Shown here in pieces: positions 1 to 10,757 of a stretch of DNA of 15,511 bases. The notes beneath the pieces are model-generated. The model saw nothing but the letters and a program-made list of their open reading frames with translations. It searched no databases and was not told the DNA's origin. A program made the translations under genes and the position numbers. This DNA comes from an uncultured Hyphomicrobiales bacterium (lineage in GTDB: Bacteria; Pseudomonadota; Alphaproteobacteria; Rhizobiales; Beijerinckiaceae), in assembly GCA_903916165.1 (NCBI GenBank), contig CAIWVR010000085.1, forward strand, positions 1 to 15,511, given 5' to 3'. How positions within the stretch are numbered: the first letter of the stretch is position 1; each line of letters starts with the position of its first letter.

Positions 1-49
1 CTCGTCGTCAAGGGCCAGTACCGCACGGTGCGTCCGGTCGCCAAGGCCA

Positions 50-78
<29 letters not shown>
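1..78 (+). CDS. C-terminal end of an unrecognised protein (partial)
   Basis: Frame 1 is open from the window edge for 25 codons and ends in TGA at 76-78; the peptide ends in VEQMKRS. Third codon positions are G or C in 22 of 25 codons, which matches real genes in this GC-rich genome and supports plus-strand coding. The start lies outside the window. The end overlaps the end of the minus-strand ABC exporter by 29 bases, tail to tail. I do not recognise the family from so short a piece, so no function is offered. Confidence 0.55.
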
Positions 79-1870
<1,792 letters not shown>

Positions 1871-1959
1871 TCCCCCGTGCTAGCAGGGCGCGGGCGGCGA
1901 GGGCAAGGGGCGCGACCGGGATTTACCGGTGCGCGCGCCTTGTCCGGGCGCGAAATACC

Positions 1960-3003
1960 TTATTTGCCAGTGCCTTCCAGCAATAATCTGGCGCGGGCGA
2001 TAACCTCGGGTGGAGCCGCGACGATCCGGTCGGCGATGGCCTGAGAGTCCTCACCTGACAGCGGGCTAATATCGACTTGCATTTTCTCTGCTTCGGCAAG
2101 GAATTGCGGGTCGCGTACCGTATCCATGAAGGCCTTGCGCAGCGCCACCACGCGCTCCGGCGGGGTGTCGGGTGTGGTCACCACCGCGCGCGAAATGGCG
2201 GTGTCGGCGGAAATGAAGCGCAGCACCTCGCGGTCGGCCTCATTGCGGGCGAGTTCGAAGAGCAGGGGCACGTTTGGCAGGTCCGGGTGCCGTTTCAGGC
2301 CAATCTGGACGAGAATATGGATCTTGTTCTCCGAGAGCCATTGCGGCCGCGAGGTTTTCCAGGACGCCCAGGCGTTCGAGCCGCGTCCGCCGACTTCGCC
2401 TTTCTCCATGGCGAGATTGACGTCATTGCCACCCGGATAGCCGGTGACGATCTTGAATTTGGTCCCCGCCATGGCGTTGAGCGCGGCAGGGTAATAGGCG
2501 GCGGGTGTCGCGGTGCCCGCGGCACCGACGACCAGTTCGCGGGTGCGGACATCCTCGATGGTCGTGATGCCGGTTGTGTGCCAGGAGTTGATGACATTGG
2601 GCGTGTCGGTCGTGGTGCCCAGAAAGATCAGCTTGCGCGTGTCAAATTTCACGCCCTGTCCGCCAACCGCCTGATGGGCGGGCATGTTCTGCATCAGCAT
2701 ATGCAGCACGCTTCCGTCGCGCGGGGCGGCATTGGCCATGTGATTGGCGGCGGCAATGCCGACCCCGCCCGGCATGTTCTGCGCGACAATATTGGGTTCG
2801 CCCGGCAGCAGGCGTCCCAGATGGCGGGCGAGCAGGCGCCCGCGCGTGTCGTAATCGCCGCCCGGTGAGGTGGCGATGATCATCTGCATGGTCTTGCCAT
2901 GGTAGAAATCAGCGATGGCGTCGGCTTTGGCGCCGGTGGCCGCCAGCAGCAGGGCCGAAAGGAGCGCGGCGCCTTGCGCACGACGCATCTGTGCCAGAAT
3001 CAT
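1960..3003 (-). CDS. TctC/Bug-family periplasmic substrate-binding protein
   Basis: 347 residues, the usual size for the binding protein of tripartite tricarboxylate transporters. Residues 1-27 form a classic signal peptide: a basic MRRAQ patch, an Ala/Leu core, and AKA as the likely cleavage site before DAIADFYHGK. The mature protein starts with a strand and the family-typical turn (MIIATSPGGDYDTRGRLLAR), then NIVAQNMPGGVGIAAAN, both matching the Bug ligand-binding fold for carboxylates. The start at 3003 was chosen over an upstream in-frame codon at 3090 because GGGAGGAAAAG directly precedes this ATG and the signal peptide begins here. The membrane partners TctA and TctB are not in this window, so it is an orphan here, which is common for this family. 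The ligand is unknown, probably a small carboxylate or aromatic acid. It lies 90 bases upstream of the exporter gene on the same strand. Confidence 0.88.
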   Translation of the reverse strand: MILAQMRRAQGAALLSALLLAATGAKADAIADFYHGKTMQMIIATSPGGDYDTRGRLLARHLGRLLPGEPNIVAQNMPGGVGIAAANHMANAAPRDGSVLHMLMQNMPAHQAVGGQGVKFDTRKLIFLGTTTDTPNVINSWHTTGITTIEDVRTRELVVGAAGTATPAAYYPAALNAMAGTKFKIVTGYPGGNDVNLAMEKGEVGGRGSNAWASWKTSRPQWLSENKIHILVQIGLKRHPDLPNVPLLFELARNEADREVLRFISADTAISRAVVTTPDTPPERVVALRKAFMDTVRDPQFLAEAEKMQVDISPLSGEDSQAIADRIVAAPPEVIARARLLLEGTGK

Positions 3004-3103
3004 CTTTTCCTCCCGCGCCGGCGCATGCGGTGTTCCGCTTGCTGCGTCCGGCGTCGGAAGGATCTCACCATGCCAGGCTGGGCGAGGCAAGCGGCCCCGA
3101 GGA

Positions 3104-4915
3104 TCAGCCCTCGACGGTCTCGCGCAAGGCCTCCAGCTCCAGCCATTCCTCTTCCATCGACGCGATTTTCTTTTCAGTTTCGAGAAGCTGCTGGCTGAGC
3201 TTGTCGAAGGCCGAGCGGTCGCGCGCGTAGAGGTCGGGTGCCTCGAGCTTGCTCTGGATCAGGGCGCGCTTCTGGCTTAATTCGTCGATGCGGCCAGGCA
3301 GCGTTTCGAGCGCGTGCTTGTGCTTGAACGAGAGCTTCTTCTTGTCGGTGCTGGCTGCTGCGCGCTCCTTCGCCTCGGCCTTGGGCGTCTTCAGGACGGC
3401 GGCCGGCGCGCTCTGGCCGATGCCGAAGCCGCGTTGTGCCACCATGTCGGTGTAGCCGCCGGCATATTCGATCCACTTGCCCTCGCCCTCGGCGACGAGA
3501 ACCGAGGTCGAGACGCGGTCGAGGAAGTCACGGTCATGGCTCACCACCACGACGGTGCCGGGATAATCGGCGATCATCTCCTGCAGCAGGTCGAGCGTCT
3601 CGAGATCGAGATCGTTGGTGGGTTCGTCCAGCACGAGGAAGTTCGACGGCAGCGACAGGGCGCGCGCCAGCATCAGCCGCCCGCGCTCGCCGCCCGACAG
3701 GCGCGAGATCGGCGTGCGCGCCTGTTCTGGCGCGAACAGGAAGTCTTTCATGTAGCCGATGACGTGTTTCTTCTCGCCGTTGATGTCGACAAAATCGCCG
3801 CCGCCATTGGTGAGCGCGTCCTTCAGCGTCCATTCGGGCTTGAGCGCCTTGCGGCTCTGGTCGAGTGTTGCCATTTCGAGGCTCGCGCCCAGCTTGATGT
3901 GCCCGCTGTCGGGTTCGAGCTTGCCGGTGAGAATGTTGAGCAGCGTCGTCTTGCCGGCGCCATTCGAGCCGACGATGCCGAGCCGGTCGCCGCGCAGGAT
4001 GCGGATCGAGAAATCCTTCACGATGGGGCGGTCGCCCCAGCTCTTGCAGATCAACTCGCCCTCGGTGACGAGTTTCCCCGAGGTGCGCCCCTCGCTGACC
4101 GAGAATTTCACGTCGCCTATGCCATTGCGCGCCTCGCGGCGCTCCTGCCGCAAATCGCCGAGCCGGTCCATGCGGCCCATATTGCGCTTGCGACGCCCGC
4201 TGACGCCGTGGCGCACCCAATGCTCTTCATTGACGATCTGGCGGTCGAGCTTGTGGCGGTCGCGCTCTTCTTCCTCAATGACCTTGTCGCGCCAGGCTTC
4301 GAACTCGCCAAAGCCGCGGTCGAGACGTTTGGTGCGGCCGCGGTCGAGCCAGACGGTGGTGCGCGAAAGGTTTTGCAGGAAGCGCCGGTCATGGCTGATC
4401 AGCACAAGCGCCGAGCGCAGCGACGCCAGCTCGCTTTCCAGCCATTCGATGGCGGGCAGGTCGAGATGGTTGGTCGGCTCGTCGAGGAAGAGCAGGTCAG
4501 GCTCGGGGGCCAGCACGCGCGCGAGCGCCGCGCGGCGGATCTCGCCGCCCGACAGATGGGCCGGGTTCTCGTCGCCGCGCAGGCCAAGCTCGCTCAGCAG
4601 ATATTGCGCGCGGTAGAGATCGTCATTGGGGCCAAGCCCCGCCTCGACATAACCCAGCACGTCGGCGAAATCCGACAGGTCGGGCTCCTGCGGCAGGTAG
4701 CGCACAGTGGCGTCGGGCTGGAAAAAGCGCATCCCGCCGTCTTTTTCGATCATGCCGGCGGCGATCTTGAGAAGTGTCGACTTGCCCGAGCCGTTGCGGC
4801 CGACAAGGCAGATGCGCTCGCCGGGCGCGACCGACAGGTCGGCGCCTTCCAGCAGCGGCTTGCCGCCAAGGGTGAGCTTGATGTCTTGCAGGGAGAGAAT
4901 CGGAGGGGGAGCCAT
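3104..4915 (-). CDS. uup: ABC-F ATPase, Uup type
   Basis: 603 residues with two ABC ATPase domains and no membrane segments, the ABC-F arrangement of soluble ribosome-associated or DNA-repair ATPases. Domain 1 has Walker [10 protein letters not shown] (39-47), signature LSGGE (121-125), Walker [13 protein letters not shown] (141-152) and His175. Domain 2 has GSNGAGKTT (316-324), LSGGE (406-410), [12 protein letters not shown] (426-437) and His460. A charged linker (about 200-280) joins them, at the place of the tRNA-contacting linker of ABC-F proteins. The last 75 residues are a Lys/Glu/Leu-rich coiled coil (about 530-597), the mark of Uup, which acts on ribosomes and on branched DNA in E. 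coli. The frame stays open 110 codons upstream to 5245, but that part runs through pgi and is low-complexity Arg/Pro. The ATG at 4915 begins the conserved domain and has AAGAG six bases upstream. It is divergent from pgi. Confidence 0.88.
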   Translation of the reverse strand: MAPPPILSLQDIKLTLGGKPLLEGADLSVAPGERICLVGRNGSGKSTLLKIAAGMIEKDGGMRFFQPDATVRYLPQEPDLSDFADVLGYVEAGLGPNDDLYRAQYLLSELGLRGDENPAHLSGGEIRRAALARVLAPEPDLLFLDEPTNHLDLPAIEWLESELASLRSALVLISHDRRFLQNLSRTTVWLDRGRTKRLDRGFGEFEAWRDKVIEEEERDRHKLDRQIVNEEHWVRHGVSGRRKRNMGRMDRLGDLRQERREARNGIGDVKFSVSEGRTSGKLVTEGELICKSWGDRPIVKDFSIRILRGDRLGIVGSNGAGKTTLLNILTGKLEPDSGHIKLGASLEMATLDQSRKALKPEWTLKDALTNGGGDFVDINGEKKHVIGYMKDFLFAPEQARTPISRLSGGERGRLMLARALSLPSNFLVLDEPTNDLDLETLDLLQEMIADYPGTVVVVSHDRDFLDRVSTSVLVAEGEGKWIEYAGGYTDMVAQRGFGIGQSAPAAVLKTPKAEAKERAAASTDKKKLSFKHKHALETLPGRIDELSQKRALIQSKLEAPDLYARDRSAFDKLSQQLLETEKKIASMEEEWLELEALRETVEG

Positions 4916-5048
4916 CGTGTACTCTTGTGCGAAACCTGAGACGCCGCCGCGTCGCGGGCAGGCGGGCCGGGGCCACCCATATAGGAGCGGGGCCGCACAG
5001 GCCAGTGCGGCGCACGCGGCACGTCGTCGTATTAACGCGGGCGATACC

Positions 5049-5054
5049 CTATAT
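5049..5054 (+). promoter_or_regulatory. Possible -10 element for pgi
   Basis: CTATAT matches the alphaproteobacterial -10 consensus and lies about 38 bases before the pgi start, in the 176-base gap between the divergent ABC-F and pgi genes. No good -35 (TTGAC-like) is found at the 17-18 base distance, so this is only a candidate. Confidence 0.25.
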
Positions 5055-5091
5055 CTGGCAGGATGGTGCCAACATGAAGGGGAGCCGGGGC

Positions 5092-6735
5092 ATGGTGGAT
5101 TGGGATGTTGCGGCGGCTCTGGCCGCGCTTGAAGCGCATCGCGTCGACATTGGCCATCGCTCCATTTCCGGGCTTTTCGCGTCCGACCCGGACCGCTTCG
5201 AACGCCTGAGCCTGCGTTTCGACGACCTGCTGTTCGATTATTCAAAGCACCGCATCACCGACGCCACGCTGGCCCATCTGCTGGCGCTCGCCCGCGCCGC
5301 CGATGTTGAGGGCAAGCGCACGGCGCTGTTTTCCGGCGAGAAGGTCAACACCACCGAGCACCGCCCGGCGCTGCATATGGCACTGCGCAACTTTTCCGGA
5401 CGCCCCGTGATGGTTGATGGTCGCGACGTGATGCCAGACGTTTTCGCCACCCGCGACCGACTTTATGCCTTTGCCCGCCAGATTCGCAACGGCACCCTGC
5501 GCGGCGCGACGGGACAGGCCTTTACCGATATCGTCAACATCGGGATCGGCGGGTCCGATCTCGGTCCAGCCATGGCCGCGCGCGCGCTCTCGCCCTTCGT
5601 GAGGCCGGGCTTGCGCGTGCATTTCGTCTCGAACGTCGATGGCGCCGACATCGCCGACATTCTGGCGCGGCTCGATCTTGCGACGACGCTGTTCATCATC
5701 TCGTCGAAGACATTTTCGACGCAGGAAACCATGACCAACGCGGCCACCGCGCGCGCGCGCATTGCCGCGGCGCTCGGTGAGGCGGCGGTCGGCGATCACT
5801 TCGCGGCCGTGTCGACAAAGCTCGATCTCGTCGCCAGATTCGGCATTCGCGACGAGCGCGTGTTCGGCTTCTGGGACTGGGTCGGCGGGCGCTATTCGCT
5901 GTGGTCGTCGATCGGTCTGGCGCTCGCCATCGCCATAGGCCCGGAAAACTTCGACGACTTCCTGCGCGGCGGGCATGAGATCGACGACCATTTCGAGAGC
6001 GCCCCGCTGCAAGAAAACATTCCCGTCCTGATGGGTCTTCTGGGCGTGTGGTATCGCAATGTCTGGGGGTTTGGTGCCCATGCCGTCATCCCCTATGACC
6101 AGCGCCTCGCGCGGTTTCCCGCCTATCTGCAGCAGCTCGACATGGAATCGAATGGCAAGTCGGTGCGCCGCGACGGCAAGCCGGTTGGCATGGCGACGGC
6201 GCCCGTGATCTGGGGCGAGCCGGGCACCAATGGCCAGCACGCTTTCTTCCAGCTGCTGCATCAGGGCACCGACATCGTGCCCATCGACTTCCTCGTCGCC
6301 GCCGAGCCGATCGACGCGGACGCCCATCACCATGAGTTGCTGTTCGCCAATTGCCTCGCGCAGGCGGAAGCGCTGATGCGTGGGCGCTCACGCCAAGAGG
6401 TCGATGCCATTCTGGTGAAACAGGGCCTGTCGCATGAAGCGGTGGCGGCGCTGGCACCCCACAAAGTGTTCGAAGGCAACCGCCCATCGAGCCTGCTGCT
6501 CTACCGTCGCCTCGACCCGCGCACATTGGGCCGTCTCGTCGCGCTCTACGAGCATAAGGTCTTCGTGCAATCGGCGATCTGGGACATCAACGCCTTCGAT
6601 CAATGGGGCGTGGAACTCGGCAAGGAATTGGCGAACCGGCTGGCACCGATCGTCGCCGACGATGGGGCGTCGACGCAGGGGCTGGACGCGAGCACGGCCG
6701 GGCTGATTGCGTATCGGCGGGGGTTGAAAATCTAG
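5092..6735 (+). CDS. pgi: Glucose-6-phosphate isomerase
   Basis: 547 residues, close to the 549 of E. coli Pgi. It interconverts glucose 6-phosphate and fructose 6-phosphate in the cytoplasm, serving glycolysis, gluconeogenesis and feed into Entner-Doudoroff recycling. The phosphate-binding motif [10 protein letters not shown] is at 204-213, the first family signature [14 protein letters not shown] at 262-275, and the second, ending [11 protein letters not shown], at 501-511. By alignment to the rabbit and E. coli enzymes, the catalytic residues are Glu352 (in MESNGKSV), His383 (in NGQHAFFQ) and Lys511. The start at 5092 is preferred because AAGGGGAG sits seven bases upstream. An in-frame ATG at 5074 would add six residues but has a weaker site, and the frame is open back to 4927. 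It converges on ptsH with a hairpin directly after the stop. All active-site residues are present, so the gene looks functional. Confidence 0.97.
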   Translation: MVDWDVAAALAALEAHRVDIGHRSISGLFASDPDRFERLSLRFDDLLFDYSKHRITDATLAHLLALARAADVEGKRTALFSGEKVNTTEHRPALHMALRNFSGRPVMVDGRDVMPDVFATRDRLYAFARQIRNGTLRGATGQAFTDIVNIGIGGSDLGPAMAARALSPFVRPGLRVHFVSNVDGADIADILARLDLATTLFIISSKTFSTQETMTNAATARARIAAALGEAAVGDHFAAVSTKLDLVARFGIRDERVFGFWDWVGGRYSLWSSIGLALAIAIGPENFDDFLRGGHEIDDHFESAPLQENIPVLMGLLGVWYRNVWGFGAHAVIPYDQRLARFPAYLQQLDMESNGKSVRRDGKPVGMATAPVIWGEPGTNGQHAFFQLLHQGTDIVPIDFLVAAEPIDADAHHHELLFANCLAQAEALMRGRSRQEVDAILVKQGLSHEAVAALAPHKVFEGNRPSSLLLYRRLDPRTLGRLVALYEHKVFVQSAIWDINAFDQWGVELGKELANRLAPIVADDGASTQGLDASTAGLIAYRRGLKI

Positions 6736-6767
6736 CCGTCCTTGCGCGCGGAGCGACGCAAGGACGG
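6736..6767. terminator. Hairpin between convergent pgi and ptsH, likely bidirectional terminator
   Basis: CCGTCCTTGCG at 6736-6746 pairs perfectly with CGCAAGGACGG at 6757-6767 around a 10-base loop. It fills the 37-base gap between the pgi stop (6733-6735) and the ptsH stop (6773). Downstream of the hairpin the minus strand reads CTAGATTTTC, a short T run. The plus strand has no T run, so termination of pgi may be weaker. Confidence 0.65.
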
Positions 6768-6772
6768 GCGGG

Positions 6773-7102
6773 CTATTCGTCCTCGCCAAACCTGTTTGCC
6801 ACCAGATCCGCCAGCGCCTGAACGCAATCAATTGACTGCTCACCGCGCGCCGAGACCGTGATCGTGGTGCCGATTCCGGCACCGAGCGTCAGGATTCCCA
6901 TGATCGAGGTGCCGCCGACGGTCTCGCTGCAGCGGGTCACGGTGACCTCCGCATCGTATTTCTCGACACATTGCACGAATTTAGCGGTGGCGCGGGCGTG
7001 CAGGCCCTTGCGGTTCACGATCAGCATTTCGCGGCTGATGCCATCGGCAAAAGTGGGGGCCGGAGGGCAGGGCAGTCCGTCGTCTGTCAGTTCGGAACTC
7101 AT
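6773..7102 (-). CDS. ptsH: HPr phosphocarrier protein of the PTS
   Basis: 109 residues. HPr takes phosphate from enzyme I on a histidine and passes it to EIIA proteins. The active site is GLHARAT with His35. The regulatory serine is Ser66 in GGTSIMGI, equivalent to Ser46 of Bacillus HPr, the target of HPr kinase; its conservation fits the hprK gene just upstream. The protein carries about 20 residues more at the N-terminus than the usual 85-90. The ATG at 7102 is chosen because it overlaps the manX stop in an ATGA, implying translational coupling. Met26 would give a classic-length HPr but has no ribosome binding site. Last gene of the chvI-chvG-hprK-manX-ptsH block. Enzyme I is not in the window. 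Confidence 0.95.
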   Translation of the reverse strand: MSSELTDDGLPCPPAPTFADGISREMLIVNRKGLHARATAKFVQCVEKYDAEVTVTRCSETVGGTSIMGILTLGAGIGTTITVSARGEQSIDCVQALADLVANRFGEDE

Positions 7103-7500
7103 TTTCCGCTCAGGATCCTGCTCGCCACAGAGATGTATTTTCGCCCGGCATCCTGTGCCTGAACGACCGCCTGCTCAAGGGTTGCGTCTTCGCGCACCGA
7201 CGCCAGCTTGATCAGCATGGGCAGGTTGATGCCCGCAACCACGTCGACCTGCGAGCCTTCCATCACCGAAATCGCCAGATTGGAGGGCGTGCCACCGAAC
7301 ATGTCGGTCAGCACCACGACACCGCTGCCCGATTCGACCTGCTGGACCGCCTGGATGATATCCTTGCGGCGCTGCTCCATGTCGTCTTCGGGACCGATGG
7401 TGATTGTCTCGATCTGCTTTTGTGGACCGACCACGTGTTCGAGAGCCGCGCGAAACTCCGTCGCGAGATGGCCGTGGGTCACCAGGACCATGCCGATCAT
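7099..7500 (-). CDS. manX: PTS EIIA component, mannose family (regulatory)
   Basis: 133 residues, a single EIIA-Man domain. It receives phosphate from HPr on His9 in LVTHGH, the position of His10 of E. coli ManX. The motif VVLTDMFGGTPSN (62-74) and the stretch AGINLPMLIK are typical of the family. There is no EIIB, EIIC or EIID in the neighbourhood, so the protein probably acts as a phosphorylation-dependent regulator, as proposed for the alphaproteobacterial PTS, and not in sugar uptake. The ATG at 7500 has AGGAA about 12 bases upstream, with a near-palindrome CGGTAATTTCCG between. The 126-base gap from hprK leaves room for a separate promoter, though I see no convincing one. The stop overlaps the ptsH start (ATGA). 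Confidence 0.93.
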   Translation of the reverse strand: MIGMVLVTHGHLATEFRAALEHVVGPQKQIETITIGPEDDMEQRRKDIIQAVQQVESGSGVVVLTDMFGGTPSNLAISVMEGSQVDVVAGINLPMLIKLASVREDATLEQAVVQAQDAGRKYISVASRILSGK

Positions 7501-7626
7501 CGGAAATTACCGTTCCTGAAGAATGACGCTACGTGACTTGTCCGGGGAGGCCCGTCCAAGGAGCGCCATTTTGTGCGTTGCGAGCAAATTGGCAAGCGAA
7601 ATGCGCGATGCGAGATTCCAGAAGCC

Positions 7627-8064
7627 CTAAAAAAACGCCAAAACACGACGGGCGACCGTTTCAAGGGGCAGTCCGGAGGGAAGAATCATCCGCTTGAGCG
7701 TCACCCCTTCAATCTCGGATTGCAGATCGCCGGGGTCCGGCAGGCGTTCGCCGCCACCCTCCACGAAGTCGATCACGCAGGTGATCCGTGCGCTTTTCTC
7801 GTGGATGAGCGGCAGGATTCCGGTGCCGCGCTGTTCCACCAGCCCGGCCAGAGCCGGATGCGGGGCGGCGATGAGGCGATCACCCGTGGCGCGCAGGGCG
7901 ACCCGGTCGTCGGCCACCAGCCGGGCGAACAGGCCTTTCGCGGCGGCAGCCTCCAGCAAGGCCAGGACCAGCGACGATTTGCCCGCCCCCGACGCGCCCC
8001 GGATCAGGACGCCGGTCTCACCAATAACCAGCGCGCAGGCATGGATCGTGGCGGGCGCGCTCAT
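7627..8064 (-). CDS. hprK: HPr kinase/phosphorylase, short alphaproteobacterial form
   Basis: 145 residues, corresponding only to the catalytic C-terminal domain of the roughly 310-residue Gram-positive enzyme. This short form is standard in alphaproteobacteria, not a truncation. It phosphorylates HPr on serine. Walker A is GASGAGKSS (23-31). LVADD (49-53) corresponds to the catalytic Asp region. VEQRGTGILPLI (76-87) aligns with the HprK signature (usually E-RG-GI). The ATG at 8064 overlaps the chvG stop by ATGA, implying coupled translation with the sensor kinase. The stop is TAG at 7627-7629. Its substrate serine in HPr (Ser66) is conserved in the same operon. Confidence 0.93.
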   Translation of the reverse strand: MSAPATIHACALVIGETGVLIRGASGAGKSSLVLALLEAAAAKGLFARLVADDRVALRATGDRLIAAPHPALAGLVEQRGTGILPLIHEKSARITCVIDFVEGGGERLPDPGDLQSEIEGVTLKRMILPSGLPLETVARRVLAFF

Positions 8065-9869
8065 TTGCCGGGGGCTGGAAGCCAGACGGTGAAGCGCGCG
8101 CCGAGCGCGGTGCCCTCGGGCGCCATGCGGTTCTGGGCGCGGATCCAGCCGCCATGGGCGTCGACGATCTGACGCGAGATTGACAGGCCTAGTCCGCTGT
8201 TCTGGCCGAAGCCCGTCTGCGGACGGTCTGTGTAGAAGCGCTCGAAGATGCGCTCCATCGCATGGTCGGGAATGCCCGGCCCGTCATCGTCAACGATGAT
8301 CTCGATACCGTCGCGCAGGGCGGCTCCGGCGAGACTCGACCGCGCGCGGCGCAGGGCAATGCGGACGCGGCCGCCCGGTTCCGAGAAGGAGCGCGCATTG
8401 TCGACGAGATTGGTCACGATCTGGCCAAGCCGCGAATCATGGCCCAGCACAAGATAATCCGCGCCCTGCCGCGCCGGATCGCCGGGCGCGATGTCAATGG
8501 AGACGGTCACGCCATCGTCTCGCTTCACCTGATTGGCGAAATCACGGATCGCCGTGACGAGCCGCACGAGATCGACGGGTTCGTAATCGGCGCGCGCCAG
8601 TTCGGCGTCGAGGCGCGAGGCGTCGGAAATGTCGGTGATCAGCCGGTCCAGCCGGCGCACGTCATGCTGGATGACGTCGAGGAGGCGGCCTTTCGCCTCC
8701 TCCGTGCGTGCGCGCGGCAGCGTTTCCACTGCGCTGCGCAGCGAGGTCAGCGGGTTCTTGAGTTCATGCGCCACGTCGGCGGCGAAGGATTCGATCGCCT
8801 CGATGCGGTTGTAGAGCGCCTTGGTCATGTCCCGCAGCGCGCCCGAAAGATGGCCGATCTCGTCGGCGCGGTCGGTGAAATCGGGTATTTCCTGCCGGGA
8901 CTTGATGCCACGACGGACGCGGTCGGCGGCCTCCGCCAGGCGGCGCATGGGCTCGGCGATGGTACCGGCCAGAAACAGCGACAAAAGGAACATCACGCCG
9001 GCCGACACCAGGAAGACCCTGAAAATGGCCCATCTCTCGGAGGCAATGATCTTGTCGATGTCACCGCCCTGCGTGGACATCAAAAGCGCGCCGCGCACTG
9101 CGCGGAAGCGCTGCACGGGCACCGCCACCGAGACGATGGTCTCGCCGCGGGCATTGACGCGCACGATGGAGGTGGCACTGCCCGTCAGCGCGCGCGCGAC
9201 CTCCGGATAGGCGCGGCCATTGCCGGCACCGATGTCCTCATAGATCGGCAGGTCGTTGGAGCTGAACCAGCGCTTCACATTGGTCCAGCTGCGCTCCAGC
9301 ACGGTCGCCGGCTTGTCCTCATTGCCGATCGGCGGCAGGTCGAAGCGCAGGATGTTGGAGCGCGTGGTCAGCGAGCGCGAATCGATCAGCAGATAGCCTT
9401 CGCGGTCATAGATGCGGGCGCGGGTGCGGGTCGGCGAGACGAGGCGGCGCAGCACCGGCCCGATGCGCTCGGGATTGATGGAGAATTCGAGACCCGGATC
9501 GCTCTCGTCGCGAAAGCCGTAGCTCTGGCCCGGCGCCAGTTGCAGCAGTTTCTCGGGGTCGAGCGCCAGCGCGTCGGTCTCCACCGTGGCGGATGAGGCG
9601 ACGGCTGCGGCGATGATCTCGCCCTGCGTCTGCAGACTCTGCACGCGGGCGTCGATCAATCCGGCGCGAAACTGGTTGAGATAGAGAAAGCCGACCAGCA
9701 GCGCGACGAGGCCGCCGAGATTGAGAACGAGAATGCGGCGCGTCAGCGAGGATGAAAAACGCGACGCAATGGCCGACAGGACGCGGCGCAGGCGGAGTCG
9801 CAGCCTCCCGCGCGCGCGCGCCTGGCGCGGGCTTGCCGCCACGGCATTGGTTTCAACATCGACGCTCAT
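8061..9869 (-). CDS. chvG: Sensor histidine kinase ChvG (ExoS/BvrS family)
   Basis: 602 residues, like Brucella BvrS. It is an inner-membrane kinase that phosphorylates ChvI in response to acid or envelope signals in rhizobia, Agrobacterium and Brucella. A basic cytoplasmic N-terminus (15-45) precedes TM1 (about 46-64), a periplasmic sensor domain (about 66-281) and TM2 (about 283-304). HAMP follows (305-355), then HisKA with His368 in FAADVAHELKNPL. The ATPase boxes are N (LVTNLVDNA, 485-493), G1 (DDDGPGIP, 527-534), F (IFERFYTD, 541-548) and G2 (SGLGLSISRQIVD, 558-570). The ATG at 9869 is chosen. A GTG at 9896 with GGGAG 11 bases upstream would add nine residues and cannot be excluded. It lies 69 bases downstream of chvI, and its stop overlaps hprK. 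Confidence 0.95.
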   Translation of the reverse strand: MSVDVETNAVAASPRQARARGRLRLRLRRVLSAIASRFSSSLTRRILVLNLGGLVALLVGFLYLNQFRAGLIDARVQSLQTQGEIIAAAVASSATVETDALALDPEKLLQLAPGQSYGFRDESDPGLEFSINPERIGPVLRRLVSPTRTRARIYDREGYLLIDSRSLTTRSNILRFDLPPIGNEDKPATVLERSWTNVKRWFSSNDLPIYEDIGAGNGRAYPEVARALTGSATSIVRVNARGETIVSVAVPVQRFRAVRGALLMSTQGGDIDKIIASERWAIFRVFLVSAGVMFLLSLFLAGTIAEPMRRLAEAADRVRRGIKSRQEIPDFTDRADEIGHLSGALRDMTKALYNRIEAIESFAADVAHELKNPLTSLRSAVETLPRARTEEAKGRLLDVIQHDVRRLDRLITDISDASRLDAELARADYEPVDLVRLVTAIRDFANQVKRDDGVTVSIDIAPGDPARQGADYLVLGHDSRLGQIVTNLVDNARSFSEPGGRVRIALRRARSSLAGAALRDGIEIIVDDDGPGIPDHAMERIFERFYTDRPQTGFGQNSGLGLSISRQIVDAHGGWIRAQNRMAPEGTALGARFTVWLPAPGK

Positions 9870-9938
9870 GCTGGTCCCATCATAAAATGGCGGCACGCAG
9901 CAGCCATCTCCCGACTGTGGAAAAAACGATGCGGGCTC

Positions 9939-10637
9939 TCAGGCTTCCTTGAAGCGGTAGCCGACGCCATAGAGCGTTTCGATCATGTCGAAATCATCGT
10001 CCGCCGCCTTGAACTTCTTGCGCAAACGCTTGATGTGGCTGTCGATCGTGCGGTCGTCGACATAGACTTGGTCATCATAGGCCGCATCCATCAGGGCGTT
10101 GCGGCTCTTGACCACGCCGGGGCGTGTGGCAAGCGCCTGCAGGATGAGGAATTCGGTGACGGTCAGCGTCACCGGCTCATTCTTCCAGGTGCAGGTATGG
10201 CGCTCCGGGTCCATCTTGAGCAGGCCGCGTTCGAGGATCTTCGCCTCGGATTCCTTTTGTGCCGCCGCGTCCCTGGGGCTGGCGCGGCGCAGGATGGCTT
10301 TCACGCGCTCGACCAGCAGGCGTTGCGAGAAGGGTTTGCGGATGAAATCGTCGGCACCCATCTTGAGGCCAAACAATTCATCGATCTCCTCGTCCTTCGA
10401 GGTCAGGAAGATCACCGGCAGATCCGATTTCTGGCGCAGCCGGCGCAACAATTCCATGCCGTCCATGCGCGGCATCTTGATGTCGAAGATGGCAAGGTCG
10501 GGCGGATTGGTCTTCAGCCCCTCAAGCGCGCTGGCACCATCAGTATAGGTCTGCACGCGGTAGCCTTCGCTCTCGAGGGCGATGGAGACCGAGGTGAGGA
10601 TGTTGCGATCGTCGTCGACGAGGGCGATGGTCGGCAT
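9939..10637 (-). CDS. chvI: Response regulator ChvI (OmpR family)
   Basis: 232 residues. The receiver domain (1-120) has acidic pocket Asp8-Asp10 (in ALVDDDRN), phosphoacceptor Asp52 in [10 protein letters not shown], switch Thr79 and Lys101 in FIRKPF. The winged-helix DNA-binding domain (about 135-230) ends with [15 protein letters not shown] and the wing LYGVGYRF. The opening [19 protein letters not shown] is highly typical of ChvI/BvrR/ExoI. The ATG at 10637 is taken as the start, with GGAAT just upstream. A TTG three codons earlier is also open but unlikely. First gene of the regulatory operon. The leader upstream holds several hairpins. In relatives ChvI controls exopolysaccharide, motility, acid and envelope genes, and pckA often lies next to it. 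Confidence 0.96.
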   Translation of the reverse strand: MPTIALVDDDRNILTSVSIALESEGYRVQTYTDGASALEGLKTNPPDLAIFDIKMPRMDGMELLRRLRQKSDLPVIFLTSKDEEIDELFGLKMGADDFIRKPFSQRLLVERVKAILRRASPRDAAAQKESEAKILERGLLKMDPERHTCTWKNEPVTLTVTEFLILQALATRPGVVKSRNALMDAAYDDQVYVDDRTIDSHIKRLRKKFKAADDDFDMIETLYGVGYRFKEA

Positions 10638-10657
10638 GGATTCCAAAACCTAAAAGG

Positions 10658-10723
10658 GGTCTCTCAAGGAGACCGCACCTGCCCGGACCGGGCTGAGAGT
10701 GCATGGCGACCCGCAAGGTCGCC
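10658..10723 (-). promoter_or_regulatory. Cluster of three hairpins in the chvI leader
   Basis: Three perfect inverted repeats lie in a row 21-86 bases before the chvI start. They are GGTCTC/GAGACC (10658-10674, 5-base loop), GCCCGG/CCGGGC (10681-10693) and GGCGACC/GGTCGCC (10705-10723, 5-base loop). Read on the minus strand, the one nearest chvI is followed by CCTTTTAGGTTTT, like a weak terminator or attenuator. Whether the chvI transcript begins upstream of them is not known. If it does, they would fold in the 5' leader. Confidence 0.4.
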
Positions 10724-10735
10724 AGCGGCCAGAGA

Positions 10736-10757
10736 TTCGGCTCGTTTACAGGCCGAA
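10736..10757. repeat. Inverted repeat TTCGGC/GCCGAA in the chvI upstream region
   Basis: TTCGGC (10736-10741) and GCCGAA (10752-10757) flank a 10-base AT-richer centre. The centre-to-centre spacing of about 16 bases exceeds one helical turn, so this could be an operator or another leader hairpin. The role is unknown. Confidence 0.3.

Noticed and set aside
3314..4939. 541-codon plus-strand open frame opposite the ABC-F gene
   Set aside because: Shadow of the Uup-type gene; composition is typical of an antisense frame and no family is recognised.
4916..5245. 110-codon N-terminal extension of the ABC-F frame
   Set aside because: It runs antisense through the pgi start, is Arg/Pro/Ala-rich, and the conserved domain begins at the ATG at 4915.
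7627..8064. hprK as a truncated pseudogene
   Set aside because: The short form lacking the N-terminal domain is normal in alphaproteobacteria, and the P-loop, Asp region and signature are intact.
10658..10735. Possible TPP (Thi-box) riboswitch because of GGGCTGAGAG
   Set aside because: The second conserved half (ACCC...GAACCTGATC-like) is missing, and no thiamine gene follows on the plus strand.
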